Assembly (NCBI GenBank): GCA_003993805.1 | Contig: RSEF01000003.1 | Location: 89,187,751 to 89,251,750, forward strand | Origin: Himantopus leucocephalus | Taxonomy: Eukaryota; Chordata; Aves; Charadriiformes; Recurvirostridae | Reading direction: 5' to 3' | Length of the DNA: 64,000 bases | Part shown: piece after piece, positions 50,831 through 64,000 of the stretch | Position numbering within the stretch: the stretch's first letter is position 1 | Layout: each line of letters starts with the position of its first letter | Translations under genes and position numbers: made by a program | Notes under the pieces: model-generated | What the model was told of the DNA's origin: nothing | Database searches by the model: none | What the model saw: only the letters and a program-made list of their open reading frames with translations

Positions 50831-51420
50831 TGTCCTGGTTTGAGGTAAAACCGGACCAATTTTGGTCAGTGACTCTGCTTCTAAGCTAGGCCTCTTCTAA
50901 CTACTGAAATTAACAGCATATTGTGCAGACAATGTTCACTCTCTCAGAGTGATAAGACCAATGTTTATAGTTGATGTCCAGGCACGGTATGCAGAGAGGC
51001 TCTTGCTTATACTTAGAGTCAGGAAATTGCATACAGTCTGGCCGTCTTACACATGGGTAAGAATTTTGAGTCCCTCAAGAAGCTCCTCGCTTGGCGCCTG
51101 CCTTTGTCAGTCTCATTTGTCCCATGAATTGTGTTGGGATCCTTGGTAGTAGTGCTGAGAAGTCTTCTACTAAAAAATATCCACAGTCTTTGCACTGTGT
51201 AGCCACACGGAAGCTGTTCTCTGGACCTAACAGCAGATCTGTGCTATATCCTGTAACTTCATGAGACCTAGAGGAGACCCAGGTCGTGCACTGTGCAGTG
51301 TCAGTCTGGCTGCGCCATACAGCTGGTACCAAGCACAGAGAAGGCCTGCGCCTTAGGAAATTCACACCAATCGACCAGGCACCAAAGTATTATTCCTCCT
51401 TCGGTCCACAAAAGAAAAGT
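50831..51420 (+). mobile_element. Probable ERV LTR or LTR-proximal fragment
   Basis: It opens 'tgtcctggtttgaggtaaaa', followed by 'ccggaccaattttggtcag', which I recognise as the start of an avian endogenous retroviral LTR. The 3' boundary is uncertain; a CR1 begins at about 51441. No intact retroviral reading frame is present. The placement of the right end is an estimate. Confidence 0.45.
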
Positions 51421-51439
51421 GTAGACATTTGCTCATTTT

Positions 51440-51772
51440 CATAGAATCATAGAATGGTTTAGGTTGGAAGGGACTTAAAGATCACCTAGTTCCACCCATC
51501 CTGCCATGGGCCTTCCACTAGACCATGTTGCTCAAAGCCCCGTCCAACCTGGCCTTCAACACTTCCGGGGATGGGGCCTCCACAACTTCTCTGGGCAACC
51601 TGTTCCACTGCCTCACCACCCTCAGAGTGAAAAATTTCTTCCTAATAGCTAATCTAAATCTACCCTCTTTCAGTTTGAAGTCATTACCCCTCGTCCTATC
51701 ACTACATGCCCTTGTGAAAAGTCCCACTCCAGCTTTCTTGTAGACACCCTTCAGATACTGGAAAGCTGCTAT
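51440..51772 (-). mobile_element. CR1 LINE 3' fragment with open ORF2 C-terminus
   Basis: Starts 'catagaatcatagaatggtt' and reads antisense through the 3' UTR into ORF2. The minus-strand frame (51802-51518) is still open and includes [20 protein letters not shown], the CR1 reverse-transcriptase C-terminal end. It is 5'-truncated, but one of the better preserved copies here. Confidence 0.92.
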
Positions 51773-53337
51773 TTTGTGGAAGCTTATATCATTTGCACAC
51801 ACTCACTCGCACACAGGCACACACACAACTAGTGATTAACAGACCTATTCTTATAGACTAAGCAGTCTGGTTTAGTCTTCAAAATTAGGGTAACTTCTCC
51901 CCTCAAAAGGATGGTACTGCTTTCATAGGTGAGGAGAGGGAGGGCCATCTGCTCAGCTATGTAAATTGCCACCATTTCATTCACTTAAAAGGAGTTTTGT
52001 CAGTTTTCTCTGATTGTAAATGTGTCCCACTGAATTTAATAAGCTTAAACCATGAATTCGTTCATTTTTCCTCTTGTGAAATGGAGGCTTCAGGTTAAAT
52101 TATTAAAAATGTAGATTATTGGAGTCCAGAATTCCTTATATCTAGCAAAGATGGAAAAAAAATGGAGAAAGAAGAAACAGTCCTCAGAAAAACTTAAATA
52201 GTTTAGACTAGTAAAACTAATTTCTAATGCATTATGTGATATAAATGGAATAGGTCACATATAGAAGTCTACATACATAAATATGTACATACACATTTAG
52301 ACAGATGGATAGATAAACAGACAGACACACATGCATGAATTGATAAAGTGACAAAGTGAAACAGGTTGTGGTAAAGAGGCACAGAATGTTATCTGACTAA
52401 TATATTTCAACTATAGCAACTGGCCTACAAATATAAAACACTTTGTCCCCTCCACATGCAACTTTCCTTCCCTCAGAAAAATCCCATCACACTTAAAGCT
52501 CAGTGGTTACTGAGCTTTACAGCTGAAGGGTTGAACATAATTTTAACAGATCAAGGGAGCTGCAATCAATACTGTATCTGCTTTGAAACTCTTATCCTGT
52601 GCTTCCTGGGGTTCCTGGAGCCCATCAGGGAAGGGCAGTGGACCTAACATAGATCCTTTCTTCCTGCAGCTGAGCTGTTGCTGCAGAGAAGAAGATCTGC
52701 TTACAGCATGAGAAGGTCACATTACCATGGTTCCCATGCCCGAAATAAAATGGTGGTGATATATGAATGTGAGCATCAGTAGATACAAATGAAGATGCTT
52801 TTTAAAACTTGCATGGCATGACTCAAGTGATGCAATTTCGAATTCAAATAAAGTCCGTACAAGTTGTGTCCTGATGCAGCTGCCCAGAAATCTGAAGGTC
52901 CATACATGGGCCTCAGGCTGTGGATTAGAACCACAAAGGCTGGGCTGTGCATATTTTAAGGGGAGAAAATTGCACATCCCATAAGTCTCCACAAATATCC
53001 AGTCCATAAGAGGATTTAAGAGGCAACCACCCATCTGCCAAAATGTGTATGGTGTCTTTAATCATGTTTCTGCTGAATGAGGAAAAAACATCAGAAGAAA
53101 ATGTAAAAAAAAATAAGTAACAAGATTGCCAGCTGTGTTTCTCAAGTAGTTATCAAGAAAACAAATTATTAGGAGGAATTGGCTGCAAGGTGAACTTAAA
53201 TTTTACGAGATGTGTAACTTTGGAACTAGACCAAGTTGTCATGACTTATTGACATCACTAAAACCCCCATTAGAAGAGAGGACGCTTCATTTAAATCCAT
53301 GAAAACTACTGTATAAGTGTAGTTCATAAAATTAACT

Positions 53338-53363
53338 AAATTCAGTTCTAACTAACTGAATTT
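53338..53363. repeat. 10-bp-arm inverted repeat
   Basis: AAATTCAGTT and AACTGAATTT are reverse complements around a 6-base loop. The outer flanks AACTAA and TTTAGTT extend the fold after a bulge. The stretch also repeats TCTAACTAA, at 53347 and 53378. Confidence 0.65.
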
Positions 53364-54856
53364 TATTTAGTTTAGGTCTAACTAAATTCCGGACTTCTGT
53401 TGAAATAATTCACTATTTGATTTTTTCAGTTATGATATGTAAAATCAATGCACAGTTTTTCATCTCAACTGCAACATTTGCTTGCTCTTTCCTACAAGCT
53501 TGATTGATTGTATAACTCGAGGTCTTGAGGATTTGAGGAACAATGAAAGAAAAAGCAGCAAGTCAGCAGAGTGAAATTCTTACGTAGGTTACTTGGATAA
53601 TTCATATCTGAGAATAAAGAAATCTGAGTTCTATGAAGTACATATGGTACTTGATGTACGTGCTGTATATATAATTTCCTTAAGGTCTATAAGGATGTTA
53701 AACTGAAGTTTAATCAGAAGTTTTGCTCTGCACTGATCTGTGAGAACCTAAGGTGAAATTGGACCAAGAAATGTATTTATGGAGATAATCTTCTTGTATT
53801 CCCATGCACCTTGCATTTGCAGGGGAGTTATTTTCCAATAGCTTTTATAATTTTCATTCCTTCTTCAACTCAACTATTTTATTTATGCTTTATCGCCACA
53901 TTCTACACACAGATGTGTGCATAACTTCATTGAGAGTCATGCACATACGCACATATTTCTCTCAAGGGAAAATGTGGCCTTTCATAAATATGCAATGTGG
54001 CACAGTTGTGATTGAGGTAGGCAGTTTTAAGATGCATAACTTGATTATTTCAAAAACAGATTCCTTCAAACATGCCAAAGACAGATATATGTCAAGCTAA
54101 AAGTTATGTCAATTGGAGTGTAAAAGGGCAACCTCAACATTTTTTTCAAACTATGCAGGTCTGTTTGCTCATATTCCAAAACTCAGAACTATCCAGACTG
54201 GATTTTTACCACACTTTCATAATAATTCATGTTTGGGAAGTGAACAAACATGCAGAATATTAGCACAACAGATCATGTTCTTAAACCTCTAAATGTCATA
54301 ACAGGAATACCTTCTCAACCATAATTATGGCCATTGCAAGTGAGAATCTATAAAAAGTAAACAAAATATGTTTTCCTCTTTGTTTCCTCGTTTGAAATGT
54401 TTATTTAGGTAGCCCTCAGAACACTATTGTTTGCTATTAAATGTCTTCAAGGCATAATACTTTAAATGCTCCAGACTGCTCAGAGTTTTGAAGTCCTGTC
54501 AAAGTTCAAAGAAACCTATGTTGCCACTGGTGTTTCTCATACCTCAAGAATCCCTGTCTTCCTCACAAGTAATTATGTCTACACTTGTTTGCAGGGCTGC
54601 AAATTGTTCTGCCAATATTCATAAAGACCAGCTTGTCCTCACTATTTGTATTTTATTTGTGGAGAACAGATCAGATAGACTAGCTGAGTGCTCTGGGAGT
54701 TTAGTTCAGTTAAAAGTCAATATCAAGCCAAAGAGATGATCCCAGTGTCCCACAGATCATTCCTCAGACTGTCAGTCAATACGATTTCACCTGTGTCTCC
54801 ATATCTGGTAAGTCCAGTAGCAAGTAACACCAGGGATGGAAGCACACATCAGTTGA

Positions 54857-54930
54857 AAACATAAGAAATGCTGCAGTGGGTGAGACCAAGGGTTCATCTA
54901 GCAGAGTTTTGTCTCTCCTACAGCAGCAGT
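54857..54930 (-). mobile_element. Possible ancient CR1/L3-type LINE relic
   Basis: 'aacataagaaatgctgcagtg' followed by 'ggtgagaccaagggttcatc' resembles the antisense 3' end of old CR1/L3 elements found across amniotes ('...tgggtcagaccaaaggtcc...'). It is heavily diverged; the extent to the right is unclear. Confidence 0.3.
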
Positions 54931-56170
54931 GGGAAAGGCTGTTAGAATATTATTTAGAGGTTGCTCGCCGGCATCTGCTTTTTCCATTATGTGTTGTTTC
55001 AGCTTGTAGACACTGTTGAATCCTTCGTTACTGCCATAGCTGAGCGTCCTTCTCTTTTCCTCGGCAACTTCATGGTAATGAAGTGCCATTGCTTAAACTG
55101 TATTGAACAGACACAGGGAATCAACCACAGAGTAAGAAATTAAACTCTCATCTCCAGCGTCTTTACTAACACCCTGTCTAATAAAGCCAGTTATCATATT
55201 TGACCCATGTGATTAACAGATATCAATTAGCACGTAACTTGGACAGGTCTTGCCAACTCTGTTTAAGCTGGTTTAGCTGCTTTCAAAGATGTTCTTTCAT
55301 TTACCTTCTTCAGTGCATATTTATTGTTTCCAATATCATCCATTTTATTATTTGTTATGTTCAAAGCAAAAATGCAGATTATACAGATAGTGTTTACTCT
55401 TCTAGGTAATGGTTTTAACCGAAGCTGTTTCAAGTCTTAGTGGTCATATTCAAAATGACTTCAGCTAATCTTCCATTGGAAGTAGGTCACCTGTTAGCCA
55501 TTAGACAGTCCATTAGCAGTTGAAATAGGTCAACAGAAGAAGATAGCAACACTCTTTAAATTTAGATAGTATGGTGAAGAAACTGTCTTCAATAAAGCAT
55601 AAGGGAGGATTTAGCAAAGCTGACAGAGAACTTGAAGCAACAAAGAATGTGGAGGCATCAAGGGGAAGTTGGTTTCCACTAATTTGCCTTTCTCTCTCAA
55701 AAGTGCCTGACTTCCATTTCTATTTATATCAATGCTTATTAGCTGTAGTCTAAATTTTACAGGGCCTTACTTAACTCTTTTCCTGGAGGATTTATTTCAA
55801 TGCACTGAAATTATGCAGTGTTTTTTTCTCTTTCATTTGGTAGTATGACAGCTATAAGACAGGCTGTGGCCATATACAATATCCCTATTGATATTTTCCA
55901 AAGACACTGATGCAACAGAGATGTTAGTTCAGTTTTCAAAAACTGGGTGCTTAAATAAATTGATTATAAATTAAATAGAGTAGGTTTTAACATGTGTCCA
56001 AACCACTGTTCCGCAATCTTAAGTTTTCTGCACATTTGCAGGACAGAGTATTTACATTTTTCTAGAGAACTCCCAATTAAAGATACTACAACATTTGTAA
56101 CTGAAAAAATTGCTGTAAGTACTGTGTCAAATGTCATTCCGTACTGATTTTCTATGCTTAAATTACAGTT

Positions 56171-56284
56171 TCTTGAGTTATAGGCAGTAATCTTGCACCA
56201 TAGGGCTGAGAAAGCCCCAGTGAAATATCTTGAGTTATAGGCAGTAATCTTGCACCATAGGGCTGAGAAAGCCCCAGTGAAATA
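56171..56284. repeat. 57-bp tandem duplication
   Basis: Two identical 57-base units are adjacent (56171-56227 and 56228-56284). As 57 is a multiple of three, a minus-strand ORF (56347-55964) stays open and repeats a 19-residue segment, but no family is recognised and the ORF is likely chance. It could be a young duplication or an assembly duplication. Confidence 0.9.
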
Positions 56285-59200
56285 TCTAAGTAGCTCACAG
56301 AAACCTTGCAAAATCCTGTCAAATATAGGAAACCTGAAAAGGATCATTCAGATGTCCCTGAAGGGATTCAAAGATGATGTAAATGTCCTTGAAAATAAAC
56401 CTTTATAATTGAAAATCTGACAGGTCCTTCATTGTAAAATAATAAATGCAACTCAAATCAGACTTTTACAAGAGTTTAGACAGCGAGTTTTCAAAGCAGA
56501 TCCTTGAAAGGAAATGTTGAGTTATTAATACCAGAAAAATGTGAACAATGGATTGTTAGGTGACTAAAACAGCTCAAGCTAAAACCAAAAAATTATAAAA
56601 GTGTGGATTTGTATTTTCAATTTAAAACAATGAAATTAAAAGGTCTTAAAATAATTTTGAACATCCACAAGACTCACAGGGAAAACCTGTGCACTGGAAA
56701 TTTTTCCATCTTCTTCATTATTTTTAACCATATGATAAAGGGTAGTGTCAATTTTTAATTTCTAGGATCAGTTCTTAGAAGCTACAGTGTCTTGCATGGT
56801 GATTAGATGCTGGTTTTTGGTGAGAGCACACTGAAAGATCCCCTAAAAATTTCAAAGAGGTAAAAAAAAGAAAGCAGCATTCTGCCTGGTAGCCATCTCT
56901 CCAATACCCCAGTTGTAAATACTACAAAAGTTATGTGGTTACAAAAGTTATAGAGGTAAATACACCTTTGATTCTGAAAGATTTGGTAGCATCTCATTTT
57001 AAAGTACATTTTTAAATCCTTTCAAACAGGTCGTTGTCTTCTGATGTCTAACATGAAAAAAAAACCCCACCTCATAATGAAGTGTCATCTTCTTTAAATA
57101 GTCACTAATAATAATAGCTGAAACTAACACCAAGACTCAGAAACTGGAGAGAAGGAACTGTAGAAACTTTCTACATAGGAACTGGAAACAAGAACCAAGA
57201 AGTATTACAATTTCTTTTATTAGTATTCTTGATGCAAGTCTGTACGCAGTACGTTTAAGCACAAAAATATGCTACTCAGGTATGATTGAACGGCTTAAAA
57301 AAAATTGATATAAATTTTTAAGATCAAAGCAAGGGTCCTTTCTTTCCAAAAATAAAAATGTTGCTACAAAGACATACACCTAAATAACCAATGAGGTGAA
57401 AAACAGCTGAACATGCTTTTTTTGATACCATTTTCTAGGAGGGCGATCTTCAATCCCTTCAGTGATGGGTCAATGAATAAAAAGGAAGTAATTTCACTAT
57501 TCATCCGTACCTGCCATTTTTGCTTGTTTGCCCTAGTCTGATGCCAGTCTCACTGAGGCTGAAATGTAATCCTGAAGGAGCACAAGTGACACAGAGTGGT
57601 TTTGCCTTCATTTCTGTCTGGGTTTGGACCTACAAGAGTTGGCCGATGGAGGACAAGTCTTAGGTCTCCTCAGTTACTCCATAGTTAGGATGAGCAAGAT
57701 ATTGCTAGCCATCTTCATTCAACTGCCCTTAAACAAATTCCTTGCAAAATCTTCATGACAAGGATCAGCTGGGAATCTCCTGTGAAAGTGACAGGTAAGG
57801 GAAGGAGGGAGGATACAGAAATTAGAAAAGTAATACGAAAATTGGGATGTGTTTACTGATATTTTGGAGGCAATCCAACCTTCTCATTTGGATTCCTATT
57901 TGCACAGTTTAGTTTGTCAAGTCTTCCTTTTATGTCCTTTAAGGTAAGTGATTAATGGGAAAAACAAGGACACAGAACAGAGTTACAAGACTGCTTAAGC
58001 TGACAATCCAGGTGTCAGGCAGGTCAGCTCCCCCAGGCAGTAACTCCCTGCTCCAGCAATCCTCCAATGTGTGGGCATCCTCTCTGCCTCTACAGAGCTC
58101 AGCGAGACCCACAGGATGCTTTGGATCCAGGACAATCTGTTTCATGGCTTTCTGTGCTGGAAGATAGCAGTAATATGCATTGAAAGCAACCTTTCTTGTT
58201 GGACTGAATAAACTTTACGAGTGAAATAAACTGAATTTAGAGGTACAAATACTGTACCTCTGTTTAATAGGTGGAGATAAGAGCTTCACAGCTAAACACA
58301 GCAGGCCAAGTTCTGGGATTCCTGAAGTGCTAAAGCTTCTGCCAGGTTTAGTTAGAGTTCTGTATAAACTCTAAAACACAAAATGAAGAAAGACTTCAAG
58401 ATCTGATTCACCGTACCTGTTAATATCCCAGACCTTTTCCTTTTACACTGCTCTACCTATGAACGAAAACTTGCAAGTTCAAGTCAAGTTTTCTGGCAAT
58501 TACTTTTCTGAGCACAAATGAGCAAACAAAAGAACCTTCAACGAGCCATGCAGAGGCTTTCAGGAAATCGTTTAGGACCTTGAAATTCTGCCTGAAAGGA
58601 GTTTTCCCTTTCTCATTGAACTGATTGCTTCCACCTTTGGTATCTCCTCCTCTGCCCTGCAAATGAAACATCCAGTCATGTCTTGCTGGAGACAGTTGAT
58701 GGATGAAACTGTTGCATACTGGAAATGATCTCTACACTGCTAGTCAAGCTCTTTTTGTCCCAAATGGATTCTGCATATGGCTGATTTTCCCCATACAGAA
58801 TAAGAAGTAAACAGAGACTGATAGATATTGGCTTTCCATCATCTGAACTGTCAGCTGCTGTACATTAAGAAGTTATCTATGCCTTTAATTGTGAGGAAGA
58901 GAGGGATTTAGAGCTTGCAGGAGTGTAATTGTTTCACAGTAAATCTACAGATAAGTTCCTCTTCCTCACTGCCCACACACAGTTCCACTGACTTTAAAAT
59001 ATTAAATTATCCCTTTCCCTTCAAATGCTGGTGCCTAAACCAAGATCTATTATCCTGAAGCCTTCATGGTAGCTTAGGCTCTAATGAGATGCCGATATTG
59101 CAAACCAATAACCAAAATGAGGAAATATTAAAATGAAGTGTAAGGCTGCCTTTATTACTGCCATATTTCCTTACTGCATTAATTTTAAAACATGTTTCTA

Positions 59201-61620
59201 TGTTCTATCTAATCCCAGTCTTAGTGATAAAAGTTTTGATAATTGACAAGTTTCTTTCTCATGTGACGCATTCCTGGAGACAAGGTGTAAGCGTGTGGGG
59301 GAGGGCAAGGCAGGGGAGGGTTTTTATCTTTTAATGTGCCAGAGACTGCAAAATTTTCCTTTCAGTTTATTTAATCAGATAAAAGAGGCTTGTTTTGATG
59401 TCTAAATCTGAAAGTTTGGTGAATTGCTTATTCCTTCTTATGGATGGGTTTGAATTCAAGTTAGCAAGTCGCTTAAGAAAATCAGGGAAATGGTGCTGTG
59501 ATTAAATAAATATCTGCAGTTCCCCTGGGATTGTCTTTGTTTCTTTTGAGCTCCAGCAATCTTGTCTTGTTCGTGTGGTGAGGATACAAGAATATGTGTC
59601 TATTTAGCAAAAAGTACTTGTGTAAATGAGCTAATGAACAGTCGCAGTTGCCTGTATTCCCCAGCCTGCCTAAGAAGACAAGTGATTTTGCTTATTGATA
59701 TTATTAATAAGAGGAATGCACACCAGAAAAATGTCTCTGTTTATCCATACTTTGTTCTCTGACTGTAATTTACATTGCAATAACATTTCTCACGGATGTA
59801 ATGTAAAGTGTTTTCTCATTTAGGGTGAGTCTAAGTGCATTCTTTGAGTCAGTGGGTGATGCAAGAGAATCACAAGACAGAAGAGAGAAACTCTGCTTGC
59901 CACAGCCCCAGGTAGGACGTGCTGTTCCTGTCCTACCTCTCTAAACAAGCAAGACAAGTCACATCATACCAGTCACATCTTCAGAGATTTCATATGACAA
60001 GAGTGACCAGGTCAGAGGACACAGAGATGTGGATGGAACTGCAGCTCATCTCCAGGTGGGCTTCCTGCTGCAAGGGTCCTATAAGCCTGGGTATCACCAA
60101 TAAAAGCTCATAGTTTCTGGGTGAGCTAATGGCTATACCTCTGTACCCTTTGTCACACAAAACAGCCAATTATCCCAGTGTCAAGGGTATTTGGCATTTT
60201 TACAGAGAGATACATGACTATAGATAGTTTTTGTCTTGACTTCCATTTTTTATTCCTACTGTCCTCTTTCTTTCCATTCATTTCATGAAAACAAATCTCT
60301 TAACACATACAAAGAGGCATACTGAAAAATAAAATGTCAGATAAATTATAGGAATAAAACATTTTGACATTGTGCAACTTCTTTTAAAACAAGAGGGTGC
60401 AGTGAGAGCATTTGGCTTGGTATTTCCTCCAACAAAGAGGCAATCTACTTTCACAGGACAGGATAACATTAAAGGAATATTTAATAATTTGTGGGATTTT
60501 TTTGTGCTTGACATCTGTCTTTCCATTTTAATTGAGTTAATAGCATTCTCCTTTTTGTTATGTGTGTATTTCAATAACCATTTAGTGCTAAAATTTTCAG
60601 GGAGAGCTCCAAATGGCTCAGAGTAGCATTTTATATGCTGAACAATGATGAATAGAAAATACAATTCTCTTTCTTTTCCCTTCCTATTTTTCTACTATGA
60701 TGAAGTGGATCGTATACTGTTACAAAACCAGCAAAAATGACAGAGTCAGGATGTGATCCCAGTATTCTTTATGAATCATATAACTCAAAGAATGTACAAA
60801 CCTAAGTAGAAAAATGAGACGACTTTGACAACAGCACCTGAGATTGACTTGACTCCATATTTACTGGCCTCTGAATCCAAGCAACTTTTGTGTGCTTAAG
60901 CAAGTATTCATAATGACACTATATTTTAAAGAGAACAGTTTTCATATTATTCTGTTGGTAGTTGGCTACAGGGAACAGAAATATATCTACATAGTGAGAA
61001 AACAGGCAAATGGAGGTTCAATAAAGCATTAAGGGATATCACTAATGACAACCACAAAATAAGGTGGTGGAAAAAGAAGAGAACTGTCCACTGCCATTGT
61101 TCAACAATCCATAATAGTATAATATTAATCTTGAAACACTGACTTGTAGACTAGCCAGTAAATTGCATAAACTACATAAGGGCTTTTAACATTAAAGGGT
61201 TTAATGATTTATGTCATTTACAATATGCAGCATGTCACATCCTATTGCAATGCTCAATATCTTATGTGTAACCATCTATCCAGGCTGTTTTTGCTAAATT
61301 TTCCTAGCTCCTGGTTGGTATGTAAGAGAATAAAATTCCATCTCCTCATATAATTTAAGGAAAAAAAAATGAGGATTTAAAGCTACGTGGAAACCATTTG
61401 TTATTTTGATGTTGAAATTTCTCCTCTGAGAATCTGTCTAGAGCCAAGAGTTTTCCCAATCAGACACCAGGACTGTTGGTTACAACTGATTGTCAAGAAG
61501 CTGAGAAAATAAAAAGCAGATAGTTTCTGATAGTTATTAACTTTATTCACTTAGCTTATTATGAACTAAGCTTAATAGCTTCTCAGTTTTATTGAGCACT
61601 GCCAAGTTAGTTAATTGAGA

Positions 61621-61658
61621 AAAAAGCCTTTTAGAACTGAGGAAAAAGCCTTTTAGAA
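61621..61658. repeat. 22-bp-period duplication
   Basis: AAAAAGCCTTTTAGAA occurs exactly at 61621-61636 and 61643-61658, with a short variable spacer. Confidence 0.8.
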
Positions 61659-64000
61659 GAAATCCCGTCTTCTAAGAATTTTGGGAGCTTTGGGCATTTC
61701 AATTACTTTCTTTGCTGATGCTTAATTTGTTTGTATCAGTCAGTAATATTACTGTACCTTGATTCTTGCCACTGATCTCAAAATGTTTTTAAGTAGATCA
61801 AAGAAAATGTTCAGGTTCTTTGATATTTTCCTCATGAGTAAATGAAATCTTAATGGATGAAACTGGCTTTTTAGTGAAGTGGTACGTAACTATGGGACTT
61901 CATGTCTTTGGTTTAAATGTAGTTTTCACCTACAGCAATTAAAAAATTAGTTGATGATAGATAGGAGAGCTACATCGGTTATGGTGGTGGTCACAGTAAG
62001 AGGAACACTGTAAAAAAAGATATCTTCACCTTTTCAGTTCAGTGTGGGCATTTATATGCTCTTGTGTCAAACAGTCCCTCTTTTTAATTTTGGGTGTAGA
62101 TATCAGGGGTCTGACTGATGTTGTGTACCTATTACAGCACATGTGTGTGGATATGTATGTGTGTTGCGTGTTCTGAGATGGATGCAGTGTAAGAAAGGAA
62201 TTTTGTATCAACTAGCAGTAGCTTTCTACAATAAAAATACAGAAAAGTTACTGGAACAGAAACAAATAGGGATGAGTTTTGCAGCATGCTGAAAACCTTT
62301 ACTCTGATACATGGGGCTGGCGGTCTGCTTAGAGTTGTGCATGTTTGGTAAGAGTTTGCTGAGCTGGAGCTGGAAATTGCATTTTGCAGGATCAAGCAAA
62401 TCCCAGTGAGATTTTGCCAACAAAGATTTTATTCTTATACAAATGGATAATATATACCCTGAAATCTTTGACAGCTGAACATTTTTACAGCACTAATCTT
62501 CTTGCAATGTGAATCAACATAGTCATGTTGTCTCAGAAGACAGTACTGATTAACCACTGGAAAAGGCATAGGAAGTTGAAGTATTTGACCTGGAGAGCTA
62601 TTTCTCCTCATTTCAATAAGAGTGGAAAGAAAAACAAAGGGAAAAATACGATGGTTACTGAAACCTTAAAAGACTTTAAATGACGTATGAGCATGATGGG
62701 ATATAAACATCCTGAAAGGTAACTAGAAATTAAGGCATTTGAGATTTATGTGTTAGGACCTAAGAAATTCCTTGTTAACTTTCTTTATGAGCTGTTGCTG
62801 TCGCCTACATCCTCCTGAGCTCACAGCTGTAAAATACCTCCAAGTTCCTCAAAAAGATATATTTTCCACATCCTTCGCAATCCCATTTATTCTTGCCAGC
62901 TTGCATTCAGATCTACAAAGCAGGCAGAAAAAGGAGTCTTTGAAAATATCCTCCTTTTCTATGTCTTACTGCTTCTGCATCTGCCACAGTCACTGGCTGA
63001 ACCAACCTGGGCACGGGCACTCTCACTGTCAGCAAAGACGGAGGAAGAACTCAGCCAGGACTTGGTTTCATGCATTATTCCCTTTGGACCTCTGACTGGA
63101 TTGTCTACACCCTGAACAAGGGGAAAGCTTCACAGGGGAAAGCACACGATCTTGGTGGATGCCCACTGCCCAGTCTACCCACACTGGCCTCAACAAGCAA
63201 AGCGTGGGATGTACATTTTCCCTTCTCCACCAGCCCAGTGCTGCCAGCAGTACCGGGGACTGCAGAGTAACCCTCCCTCCCACCTCAGCCTCAGCACATA
63301 TATATATGTATGTGTATATATTTGGGCTGTCTAGCAGAGAAGTTCCCCTTCTCATGTCAGGCTGGGAGAAGCATCTACAACCCCCTACTCCCAGTGCCAT
63401 ATCTGGTTCTTATGCTAACCCCCCCGCTCTGTCACCAATCAGCTCAAAACCCTCCATCCACAAAACACAAAGGAGGAGGCAAAATTGGTCTTATAAGGAT
63501 TTTAAGGAGAGACTATGGGGGGTTTTCTTCTTTTTTTTCCCCTGCTTTTCTCTTCTATCACAGAGAAAGCCCTCATCTTCTCCCTCCATTCCTGAGCTTT
63601 TTGTTCATGAGCAGAAGAAAACGTTGGTCTAAATGTACTAAGAGACATGCTTCTATATTTATTTCAGCTTTTAGAAGAAAAAGTAATGCCTGATCAAGGC
63701 TCCCACTTCAGTGAAACAGAGATTTTTTCACTCACTTTTAAAACTGTGAGATCAGACAAAACAGCTCCATCACAAAAAAATAAGCTACAGAAAGTGGATT
63801 TGTAGAAAGTAAATGCTAGTGCTAGNGAAGAAAACTTCTAAACTTCTCTTGTGTTGAAGGGAAAAAAAAAAAAAAAAAAGGAGCTTAAAAGTCAGTCACT
63901 ATACTGGAAGGGCTTCACAATAACGTCCTGGCACCAGATGTTCCATTTGGTGAAATGTATTTAAGCAAATTTCAAATTATTTCTTATTTGCAAATGAAAG

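Larger units (their letters stand above)
45231..64000. other. Upstream non-coding region
   Basis: No gene is supported here. ORFs are short, overlap on several frames, and lack family similarity or good splice context. The region holds a GGAA repeat near 46.0 kb, a probable LTR fragment near 50.8-51.4 kb, a CR1 at 51.44-51.77 kb, an inverted repeat at 53.34 kb, a possible old LINE relic near 54.86 kb, a 57-bp tandem duplication at 56.17 kb, a 22-bp-period duplication at 61.62 kb, a TA/TG-rich run near 63.3 kb and a poly-A run near 63.86 kb. The rest is AT-rich sequence in which I see nothing further. Confidence 0.7.

Noticed and set aside
51518..51802. 94-residue minus-strand ORF as a possible gene
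   Set aside because: It is CR1 reverse-transcriptase C-terminal sequence, part of the annotated LINE fragment.
55964..56347. 127-residue minus-strand ORF containing an internal repeat
   Set aside because: Its length depends on the 57-bp duplication; no recognised family, no splice or promoter context.
63159..63693. Overlapping ORFs of 157 and 127 residues near the right edge
   Set aside because: Two frames are open over the same pyrimidine-rich stretch, which includes a TA/TG simple repeat; typical of biased composition.
1..64000. CRISPR arrays, operons, tRNA or rRNA genes
   Set aside because: No regularly spaced repeats, no prokaryotic gene organisation and no cloverleaf or rRNA sequence were seen; the DNA is an avian gene region.

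Overview
The window is vertebrate nuclear DNA, almost certainly from a bird. The main evidence is a set of CR1 LINE fragments with typical avian 3' ends (antisense copies open with 'atcatagaatggtt', sense copies close with 'cccttccaacc...attctatgat'), plus at least one avian ERVL-type LTR. Nothing bacterial or viral-genomic is present. The sequence is AT-rich, with one strong CpG island at about 44.5-45.2 kb.

One protein-coding gene can be supported: MEI4, the meiotic double-strand-break factor, on the minus strand. I place three coding exons. Exon 1 is short (44934-44892, 14 codons plus one base) and lies in the CpG island. Exon 2 is 34782-34534 and exon 3 is 10328-9769. Reading phases match at both junctions (phase 1 and phase 1), every boundary has GT/AG, and the summed coding length is 852 bases, or 284 codons. 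Exon 3 ends in phase 0 at a GTAAGT donor. The C-terminal exon is not visible to its left, so the gene runs off the left edge. Introns are about 10.1 kb, 24.2 kb and more than 9.7 kb.

Layout: 1-9768 is intron 3 (partial); 9769-10328 exon 3; 10329-34533 intron 2, with several CR1 copies, a probable ERVL LTR and a 1000-N gap; 34534-34782 exon 2; 34783-44891 intron 1, with three CR1 fragments and one unidentified plus-strand ORF; 44.5-45.2 kb the CpG-island promoter with exon 1; 45.2-64 kb upstream non-coding DNA with a probable LTR fragment, a CR1 and small duplications.

I found no sign of a new multi-gene system. The most useful second-look items are the MEI4 first-exon model, the unidentified ORF at 37.2 kb, several hairpins and palindromes, a perfect CArG box between direct repeats, a CR1 nested inside another CR1, and several places where single Ns or gaps look like mis-joined assembly.
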